Below, piece after piece: positions 5,895 to 10,682 of a stretch of DNA of 10,682 bases. Source of the DNA: Myxococcota bacterium (lineage in GTDB: Bacteria > Myxococcota > Polyangia > GCA-2747355 > JAKLHH01). The number at the start of each line of letters is the position of its first letter. Position 1 is the stretch's first letter. The notes under the pieces were generated by a model that saw nothing but the letters and a program-made list of their open reading frames with translations, was not told where the DNA came from and ran no database searches. The DNA lies in NCBI GenBank assembly GCA_022710245.1, contig JAKLHH010000150.1:1-10682 (forward strand), written 5' to 3'. Both the position numbers and the translations under genes were made by a program.

Positions 5895-8117
5895 ATGCGC
5901 ACGTGCTCGCGGATGTCGATCAGCTTCCTCCTCGCGCTCGGGCTCGCGGCCTGCGCCGGCAGCGCTGGCCAGCAGCAGCCGTCGACGCCGAAGCAGCCGG
6001 CCGGCAGCCAGCTCGCGGCGGTGGCTGCCGAGTCGATCTCCGCGGAGGCGGACCGCCCGCGCCAGGAGATGGTCAAGCAGGAGCTGGAGCGCACCTCCGA
6101 GCAGGTGCTCGCGACCTCGGCGAAGGAGCTCGGGGTGCGCGACCAGCGGCTCCTCGCCAAGCTGCTGCAGGCGGCGAAGGTCGTCGAGGAGCTGAACCTG
6201 CTCCAGGGCCACCCGAAGATGCTCGACTACCTGCGCCAGGTGAGCGAGACCGGCAGCCCCGACGACAGGCGGCTCTTCGAGCGCAACCACGGCCCCTGGT
6301 GCGAGGACGTCGACGACGTGCGCTGCAGCGCGCTCCGCGCGCAGCCGCCGCGGCCGGCGGGCGGGGCCAGCTCCTGGCCGGAGGGCTTCGGCGACGCGGA
6401 GCTGCGCAAGCTCGCCGCGGCACCGGAGAGCCGCGCGCTCCTCTGCCCCTACTCGATCGTGCGCCGCAAGGGCGCCGGCTACGAGGCGCTGGCGCCGGTC
6501 AAGGACCCGCTCCTCGGGGACCGCGTGCGCCAGCTCGCGACCCTGCTCCAGGAGGCCGCCGCCGAGGCCGAGGAGCCGACGCTGGCGACCTTCCTCCGCG
6601 CGCGCGCGAAGGGCCTGCTCTCGGAGAGCCCGACGGCCCTCGAGCAGAGCGACCTCGACTGGGTCAAGGTGAAGGGGCGCTGGGAGGTGATCGTCGGCCC
6701 CTACGAGACCTCGCGCGACCCGCGCGGCATCAAGGGGCGCTTCGCCATGATCATCGCCCTCGAGGACAGCGAGCTCACCGCGCAGCTCGCGCTCCTGCGC
6801 CAGAACCTGCCGGCGATGGAGACCAGCCTCGCCAAGCTGCTCGGGGGCAAGCTCTACAAGGCGCGCAAGGTGGAGGGGGCCTCGCCCCGCGCCCTGCGCG
6901 TGGTGACGGCCGCGGGCGCGGCGCGGTTCTCGCGCGGCGCCGTCGGTGCGCTCTACCTGCCCGCCTGGGGCAAGGCCGCCGAGCAGGGGCTCTCGAAGAA
7001 GCTCCTCCTGGTGAACCACATGCGCGCCTTCACGCCGGTCTTCTCCGCGCGCGCCAAGGAGGTGCTGGACGAGGCGCAGGCCGAGCTCGACGACGAGCAG
7101 GCGATCCTGCAGAACGCCGCCTTGCACGAGCTCTGCCACGGGCTCGGCGCCCAGCCCGAGCGCGAGGTGGTGAACAAGCAGGGCCGCTCGACGGTGGCCA
7201 AGGCGCTCGGCGAGCACGCGGCGCTCCTCGAGGAGCTCAAGGCGGTGACCCTCTCGTTCTGGCTGATCGGCGAGACGCAGAAGCGCTTCAAGCTCTCCGA
7301 CGCGGCGGTCAAGCAGCGCTACGCGAGCGTGCTGGTCCATAACCTCGGGCTCCTGCAGCCGGAGCCCGAGGTCGTCGAGGTGCAGGCGGCGGGGCTGCTC
7401 CTCGGCTCGCTCCTCGACGCCAAGGGGCTCACCTACGACGAGGCGAGCGGCCGCTGGAGCCTCGCGCTCCGCGCGTTGCCCAAGGCGCTGAAGGAGCTCG
7501 CCAGGCGCGTCGAGACGATCCAGCTGACAGGGGACCGCGAGGGCGCCGGGCGCCTCTTCGCCGCCTACCTGGCGAAGAAGGGCCTGGCCACGACGTTCCA
7601 GGATCGCCTCGACCGCCCGCGGCTGCGCGCCAAGGAGTCCTTCGCCAAGGCGGGCATCAAGGGGATCTCCCTCGTCTACAAGGTGAGCGACCTCGCGCCG
7701 CTGCCCACGCCGACACCGACGAAGGCTGCGCCCAAGCCGCCCGCGCCCGCCGCGCCCGCCCCGAAGAAGGCCGAGCCTGCGAAGAGCGAGCCGAAGCAGG
7801 CCGGGCCCGCGAAGGCCTCGCCGAGCAAGGGCGACGCGAAGCAGGCCGAGCCGAAGAAGGCAGAGCCTGCCAAGAGCGAGCCGAAGAAGGCAGAGCCTGC
7901 GAAGAGCGAGCCGAAGCAGGCCGGGCCCGCGAAGAGCGAGCCGAAGCAGGCGGGGCCCGCGAAGAGCGAGCCGAAGAAGGCCGGGCCCGCGAAGAGCGAG
8001 CCGAAGAAGGGCGAGCCCGCGAAGAGCGAGCCGAAGAAGGCCGGGCCCGCCAAGCCCGAGCCGAAGAAGCCCGCGGCGAAGAAGGCGGCGGGCGAGGAGG
8101 GCGAGGCCGAGAAGTAG
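5895..8117 (+). CDS. Lipoprotein resembling dipeptidyl-peptidase III (M49) family zinc peptidases
   Basis: A 740-residue protein. The N-terminus is a lipoprotein signal peptide with lipobox LAAC and lipidated Cys20; Ala-Gly follow, so there is no Asp inner-membrane retention signal. Residues about 85-600 match the layout I know for bacterial M49-like (DPP III-related) proteins: GPW at 133-135, a CPYSIVRR strand, a helical stretch, VIVGPYE at 265-271, then the zinc motif HELCHGLG (His411, Glu412, His415) and a downstream EELK (Glu446/Glu447) as likely third zinc ligand. Known relatives cut dipeptides from peptide N-termini, but the substrate here is unknown and the protein is divergent. From about residue 602 comes a Lys/Pro/Ala/Glu tail with ten 10-residue repeats. 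It lies 76 bases after the membrane kinase gene and may share its transcript. Annotation is by motif recognition, not by a search. Confidence 0.85.
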   Translation: MRTCSRMSISFLLALGLAACAGSAGQQQPSTPKQPAGSQLAAVAAESISAEADRPRQEMVKQELERTSEQVLATSAKELGVRDQRLLAKLLQAAKVVEELNLLQGHPKMLDYLRQVSETGSPDDRRLFERNHGPWCEDVDDVRCSALRAQPPRPAGGASSWPEGFGDAELRKLAAAPESRALLCPYSIVRRKGAGYEALAPVKDPLLGDRVRQLATLLQEAAAEAEEPTLATFLRARAKGLLSESPTALEQSDLDWVKVKGRWEVIVGPYETSRDPRGIKGRFAMIIALEDSELTAQLALLRQNLPAMETSLAKLLGGKLYKARKVEGASPRALRVVTAAGAARFSRGAVGALYLPAWGKAAEQGLSKKLLLVNHMRAFTPVFSARAKEVLDEAQAELDDEQAILQNAALHELCHGLGAQPEREVVNKQGRSTVAKALGEHAALLEELKAVTLSFWLIGETQKRFKLSDAAVKQRYASVLVHNLGLLQPEPEVVEVQAAGLLLGSLLDAKGLTYDEASGRWSLALRALPKALKELARRVETIQLTGDREGAGRLFAAYLAKKGLATTFQDRLDRPRLRAKESFAKAGIKGISLVYKVSDLAPLPTPTPTKAAPKPPAPAAPAPKKAEPAKSEPKQAGPAKASPSKGDAKQAEPKKAEPAKSEPKKAEPAKSEPKQAGPAKSEPKQAGPAKSEPKKAGPAKSEPKKGEPAKSEPKKAGPAKPEPKKPAAKKAAGEEGEAEK
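7771..8070 (+). repeat. In-frame 30-nt tandem repeats in the lipoprotein tail
   Basis: Ten consecutive 30-nt units, seven of them very similar (from 7861 in steps of 30), encode variants of the decapeptide PAKSEPKKAG. The units starting at 7801 and 7831 are more diverged. The encoded tail is strongly charged, Pro-rich and probably extended, like spacers in envelope-spanning proteins. Regular DNA identity points to slippage expansion. Confidence 0.95.
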
Positions 8118-8280
8118 CGTTGTAGATCCGCGGCGGTGCGTCCGCAGCCCCGCGCGTGCAGATTTCGACTGGTTCGCCTGTCACGGATGGAGTAGAGAAC
8201 AGCTTGCGCCGACCGCGCCCAGACGGCGCCGGCGTGACCGCGCTGATGCTCTGCCGCCTCCGGAGCGGCGACCGCAAGTG
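8118..8280 (+). other. Intergenic region upstream of the transketolase genes
   Basis: This is the longest gap between + strand genes before the right end, and its middle (about 8160-8200) is less GC-rich than its surroundings, as expected for a promoter region. A TAGAGA at 8193-8198 is a weak -10 candidate, and no good -35 stands 17 bases before it. A GGAG at 8262-8265 is a possible but distant Shine-Dalgarno sequence. I see no clear terminator hairpin with a T tract. A promoter for the transketolase pair is plausible but cannot be placed. Confidence 0.3.
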
Positions 8281-9144
8281 ATGATGATCGCGACGCCCAG
8301 CCCCCGCCTCAGCCCCGCCCGCGCCCCGGAGGAGCTCCGGGAGATCGCCAGGCAGCTCCGCGTCTCCATCATGCGCATGATCCACCGGGCCCAGTCCGGC
8401 CACCCGGGCAGCTCGCTCTCCTGCGTCGAGATCCTGGTCTGCCTCTACTTCGCCGAGCTCCGGCACTACCCGTTCGAGCCGCACTGGCCCGGGCGCGACC
8501 GCTTCGTCCTCAGCAAGGGCCACGCGGCGCCGGCGCTCTACGCCGCGCTCGCGCGCTGCGGCTACCTCACCAGCCGCGACCTGACGCGGCTGCGCGAGCT
8601 GAGCAGCGCGCTCCAGGGGCACCCAGACTCGCGCCGCTGCCCCGGCGTCGAGGCCTCGACGGGCTCGCTCGGCCAGGGGCTCTCCGTCGCTCACGGGATG
8701 GCGCTCGCGACCCGCGACCTGCCCGAGGGGCCGCGCGTCTACGCGCTCCTCGGCGACGGCGAGCTGCAGGAGGGCCAGGTCTGGGAGGCGGCGATGAGCG
8801 CCGCGCACTACGGGAGCGCGAACCTCTGCGCGATCATCGACGCGAACGGCCTGCAGATCGACGGCGAGGTCAACCGCATCAAGCGCGTCGACCCGCTCAC
8901 CGACAAGTTCACCGCCTTCGGCTGGAACGCGCTCGAGGTGCCGGGCCACGACGTCCCCGCGCTCCTCGAGGCCTTCGCGCGCGCGCGCTCCTGCGTCGAT
9001 CGCCCGACGGTGATCGTCGCCCGCACGGTGAAGGGCAAGGGCGTCTCCTTCTGCGAGGGGCAGGTGAAGTGGCACGGCAGGGCTCCCAGCGACGAGGAGC
9101 TCGCGCGGGCGCTCTGCGAGCTCGGCGAGGCGGTGGATGCCTAG
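8281..9144 (+). CDS. Transketolase, N-terminal (thiamine diphosphate-binding) subunit
   Basis: A 287-residue N-terminal half of a split transketolase. It shows the family motifs in order: SGHPG (39-43), SKGHAAPALYA, an STGSLGQGLS stretch, then the thiamine diphosphate/Mg motif GDGELQEG (158-165) ending at IIDANGLQ (Asn189), and TVKGKG near the C-terminus. With its partner it transfers two-carbon ketol units between sugar phosphates in the non-oxidative pentose phosphate pathway, in the cytoplasm. The start is ambiguous: GTG 8278, ATG 8281 and ATG 8284 are adjacent, and I chose the first ATG. Its stop overlaps the start of the C-terminal subunit by 8 bases, so the two are translationally coupled. 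A single-chain transketolase would be about 660 residues; the two pieces together make about 600, as usual for the split form. Confidence 0.96.
   Translation: MMIATPSPRLSPARAPEELREIARQLRVSIMRMIHRAQSGHPGSSLSCVEILVCLYFAELRHYPFEPHWPGRDRFVLSKGHAAPALYAALARCGYLTSRDLTRLRELSSALQGHPDSRRCPGVEASTGSLGQGLSVAHGMALATRDLPEGPRVYALLGDGELQEGQVWEAAMSAAHYGSANLCAIIDANGLQIDGEVNRIKRVDPLTDKFTAFGWNALEVPGHDVPALLEAFARARSCVDRPTVIVARTVKGKGVSFCEGQVKWHGRAPSDEELARALCELGEAVDA
9127..9130 (+). promoter_or_regulatory. Ribosome binding site inside the end of the upstream subunit gene
   Basis: GAGG lies 6 bases before the ATG at 9137, within the last codons of the N-terminal subunit. It supports the overlapping start and hence coupled, roughly equal production of the two subunits. 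Confidence 0.55.
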
Positions 9145-10075
9145 CCTCTCCACGCGCGAGGAGTACGGCCGCGCCCTCGTCCGCCTCGGCGAGCGGAGCC
9201 GCGACATCGTGGTCCTCGACGCCGACCTCTCCGGCTCCACCTGCACGCAGCTCTTCGCCAAGCGCTTCCCCGAGCGCTTCTACAACATGGGGATCAGCGA
9301 GCAGGACCTGATCTGCACCGCGGCCGGGATGTCCCTCGCGGGCAAGATCGCCTTCGCCTCGAGCTTCGCCATCTTCCTCACCGGCCGCTGCTGGGAGCAG
9401 GTGCGGCAGAGCGTGGCGCTGCCCGGCTGCAACGTGAAGCTGGTCGGCACGCACGGCGGCATCACCGTCGGCAAGGACGGCGCCTCGCACCAGGCCCTCG
9501 AGGACGTGGCGGTGATGCGCGCGATCCCGGCGATGACGGTGATCGTGCCGGCCGACGCGGTGGAGACGCGCAAGGCGGTGGAGGCGGCGGCCTGGTACGA
9601 CGGGCCGGTCTACCTGCGCCTGACCCGCGAGAAGCTCCCGGTCATCTACCCCGACGAGAAGCCGTTCCGCATCGGCGTCGGCACGGTGGTGCGCCCCGGG
9701 GAGTCGGTGACGCTCTTCGGCATGGGGCTGATGCTCCACGCGGCGCTCGAGGCCGCCGAGCAGCTCGCGGCGGAGGGCATCGACGCGCGCGTCGTCGACC
9801 TCGCCACGGTGAAGCCGCTCGACGAGGAGCTGGTCACGCGCTGCGCGCGAGAGACGGGCTGCGCGGTCACCGCCGAGGAGCACAGCGTGATCGGCGGGCT
9901 CGGCGACGCGGTCGGCGAGGTGCTCCTGCGCCGTCACCCGATCCCGCTCGAGCGCGTGGGGGTGAAGGACTCGTTCGGGCGCTCGGGGGATCCCAAGGAG
10001 CTCCTGAAGTACTTCGACCTCACGCCCGAGGCGGTGGTGGCCGCGGCGCGGCGGGCCATCGCGCGGAAGAAGTAG
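9137..10075 (+). CDS. Transketolase, C-terminal subunit
   Basis: A 312-residue partner of the preceding gene, made of the pyrimidine-binding and C-terminal transketolase domains. The pyrimidine domain carries Glu55 in NMGISEQ, which in this family activates the thiamine diphosphate cofactor by contacting its aminopyrimidine ring. It also carries the THGGITVGKDGASHQ segment (about 105-119) and the strand-turn VPADAVETRKAV. The C-terminal domain (about 185-310) includes a GMGLM turn, VDLATVKPLD, and EEHSVIGGLGDAV, all typical of the transketolase / DXP synthase / E1-beta superfamily. It must assemble with the N-terminal subunit to make active sites at the interface. DXP synthase and pyruvate dehydrogenase E1 are related alternatives, but the N-terminal partner with SGHPG and SKGH favours transketolase. 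The start overlaps the upstream stop (ATGCCTAG). Confidence 0.96.
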   Translation: MPSLSTREEYGRALVRLGERSRDIVVLDADLSGSTCTQLFAKRFPERFYNMGISEQDLICTAAGMSLAGKIAFASSFAIFLTGRCWEQVRQSVALPGCNVKLVGTHGGITVGKDGASHQALEDVAVMRAIPAMTVIVPADAVETRKAVEAAAWYDGPVYLRLTREKLPVIYPDEKPFRIGVGTVVRPGESVTLFGMGLMLHAALEAAEQLAAEGIDARVVDLATVKPLDEELVTRCARETGCAVTAEEHSVIGGLGDAVGEVLLRRHPIPLERVGVKDSFGRSGDPKELLKYFDLTPEAVVAAARRAIARKK

Positions 10076-10135
10076 CCCGGCTTCCCCCTCCAGTCTTGCT
10101 GGACCTCGGCTGCTCCGTGGCGCCTCAGGGGGTCA

Positions 10136-10199
10136 TGAGCCTGGGCCGCTTCGCGGGCGGACCTCCTGCGGGGGAGCGTGAGCCTGGGCCGCTTCGCGG
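10136..10199 (+). repeat. Direct repeat of a 21-nt hairpin-forming sequence
   Basis: The 21 bases at 10136-10156 recur exactly at 10179-10199. The shared core GGGCCGCTTCGCGG can fold on itself (CCGC, loop TTC, GCGG). An exact 21-base repeat 43 bases apart is unlikely by chance and suggests an extragenic repeat family. Confidence 0.8.
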
Positions 10200-10201
10200 C
10201 C
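10187..10201 (+). terminator. Strong hairpin after the transketolase genes, possible terminator
   Basis: A perfect 6-bp stem GGCCGC / GCGGCC with a TTC loop lies 112 bases after the transketolase stop. There is no T tract, so intrinsic termination is doubtful. It could instead be a repetitive extragenic hairpin that protects the mRNA end. Confidence 0.25.
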
Positions 10202-10263
10202 TGGCTGCCGCGCCGCGCTGGGCGGAGGGGCGGACTGGACGCTCCTGGCGGCTTGCCTGCCGC
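10196..10263 (+). repeat. Two near-identical 16-nt inverted-repeat units
   Basis: GCGGCCTGGCTGCCGC at 10196-10211 and GCGGCTTGCCTGCCGC at 10248-10263 match at 14 of 16 bases. Each can form a GCGGC / GCCGC stem with a six-base loop. The first overlaps the hairpin at 10187, so the two structures there are mutually exclusive. Confidence 0.6.
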
Positions 10264-10471
10264 TGCGGCCCTGCGCCCGGCGAGTGGTTGCGAGGCGCGC
10301 CCCTTCCTCGACGACGGTACGACACTCCGCAACCTCTCCTCGATCGGCGGCCGGACGCACGGTCCTCGCGGCTCTCCTGGGGCTCGCTGGCGGCGCAGCG
10401 CGTAGCAACAGCTCGGGCCGGGGGGCTGGTCACGCGGCCGGCGCGCGCTGACGGGCGCGCACGCGGGGCGC

Positions 10472-10613
10472 GCCCGATGGGGCACCGCAGGTAGGGTCAG
10501 CACCGTAGGTAGGGTCAGCACCGTCGTAGAGTCAGCACCGTCGTAGAGTCAGCACCGTAGGTAGGGTCACCGGTAGGGTCACCGGTGTGCTCGGCCCGAT
10601 GGGGCACAGCAGG
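10472..10613 (+). repeat. 20-bp direct repeat bracketing the short-repeat array
   Basis: GCCCGATGGGGCAC followed by CGCAGG at 10472-10491 recurs as GCCCGATGGGGCAC plus AGCAGG at 10594-10613, which is 19 of 20 bases. The two copies enclose the tandem array exactly, so the array and its flanks behave as one unit. Confidence 0.85.
10491..10583 (+). repeat. Six-copy degenerate short tandem array
   Basis: Six units of 12 to 18 bases start at 10491, 10505, 10523, 10540, 10557 and 10572. The pattern is roughly GTnGTAGRGTCAGCACC. Units three and four are identical (17 nt), and the last two lose the GCA. All lie head to tail without spacers. Possible roles are protein-binding iterons or a decaying minisatellite; no factor can be named. 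Confidence 0.9.
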
Positions 10614-10634
10614 CTCACCGGGGCCGGGAGCGCG

Positions 10635-10682
10635 TCAGACGAGCAGCGAGAGCTGGCTCACCGACTCGCCGGTGTGGACCTG
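10635..10682 (-). CDS. Possible 3' end of a minus-strand gene
   Basis: Read on the minus strand from the window edge, 15 codons encode QVHTGESVSQLSLLV and then TGA (10635-10637). The composition looks protein-like and differs from the Arg/Pro shadows seen elsewhere, and the repeats to its left would then lie between convergent genes. Fifteen residues are too few to name a family, and chance is not excluded. Confidence 0.35.
   Translation of the reverse strand, partial: QVHTGESVSQLSLLV

Larger units (their letters stand above)
10076..10634. other. Noncoding, repeat-rich stretch with no convincing gene
   Basis: Open frames exist on both strands here, but this is expected at such GC content. 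Their translations are Arg/Ala/Pro-rich, without domain-like patterns or good ribosome binding sites. The left part (10136-10263) holds two kinds of direct repeat that can fold into hairpins. The right part (10472-10613) holds a compact repeat array. No tRNA or rRNA was recognised. Confidence 0.6.

Noticed and set aside
5868..7340. A 490-codon minus-strand open frame opposite the lipoprotein gene
   Set aside because: It is a Leu/Arg/Gly-rich shadow of the lipoprotein peptidase coding strand, with no independent domain pattern.
7676..8053. A minus-strand frame encoding regular FGSLFAGPA-type repeats, looking like a hydrophobic repeat protein
   Set aside because: The pattern is the antisense of the 30-nt tandem array in the lipoprotein tail. 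The sense strand continues a recognised gene, so the repeat is an artefact.
7771..8070. CRISPR-like periodicity of 30 bases
   Set aside because: The repeats are contiguous, in frame and encode a decapeptide; there are no unique spacers.
9137..10075. DXP synthase or pyruvate dehydrogenase E1-beta instead of transketolase
   Set aside because: The partner gene has the transketolase N-terminal motifs SGHPG and SKGH, and the two-gene split layout is typical of transketolase.
10096..10494. A 132-codon + strand frame after the transketolase genes
   Set aside because: Arg/Pro/Ala-rich, crosses the hairpin repeats, has no good ribosome binding site, and competes with similar frames on the other strand.
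10491..10583. A CRISPR array
   Set aside because: Units are 12-18 bases, contiguous and degenerate, with no spacers of constant length and no cas genes in the window.

Overview
The window is very GC-rich throughout, and every clear gene reads on the + strand. Two large Ser/Thr protein kinases (one with an FHA domain, one with a transmembrane segment and a PEGA domain), a big lipoprotein and many low-complexity Pro/Lys/Ala tails together suggest a myxobacterium or related member of Myxococcota (former Deltaproteobacteria). That placement is inferred from gene content and composition. No rRNA or other taxonomic marker is present.

Layout. (1) 1-1251 is the 3' part of a Ser/Thr kinase gene, entering at the HRD catalytic loop. 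It carries a C-terminal FHA domain and then what looks like a second, degenerate FHA-like fold. (2) 1268-2086 encodes a secreted protein of unknown function with a hint of TolB-like beta-propeller blades. (3) 2179-2931 encodes a HAD-superfamily hydrolase whose motif I lacks the second aspartate. These three may form one transcription unit. (4) After a gap containing a TATACT -10-like element, 3035-5818 (GTG start) encodes a 927-residue kinase: kinase domain, about 400 residues of repetitive linker, one membrane helix, PEGA domain, and a Lys/Thr/Pro repeat tail. (5) 5895-8117 encodes a lipoprotein resembling the bacterial dipeptidyl-peptidase III (M49) family, with HELCH and GPYE motifs and a tail of 30-nt tandem repeats. 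(6) 8281-9144 and 9137-10075 are the two halves of a split transketolase with overlapping reading frames. (7) 10076-10634 shows no convincing gene. It holds hairpin-forming direct repeats and a compact array of six degenerate short repeats bracketed by a 20-bp direct repeat. (8) The last 48 bases may be the 3' end of a minus-strand gene.

How the genes may work together. The kinases and the secreted or lipid-anchored proteins suggest envelope sensing and signalling. The FHA domain of the first kinase could read phosphothreonines such as those possible in the linker of the second. This link is inference. The transketolase pair is central carbon metabolism (non-oxidative pentose phosphate branch) and need not be related to the signalling genes.

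The most notable features are the repeat expansions (54-nt, 18-nt and 30-nt in-frame arrays within about 4 kb, plus the noncoding array), the divergent lipoprotein form of an M49-like peptidase, and the unexplained repeat region at the right end. I did not find an obvious new defence, mobile or biosynthetic system.
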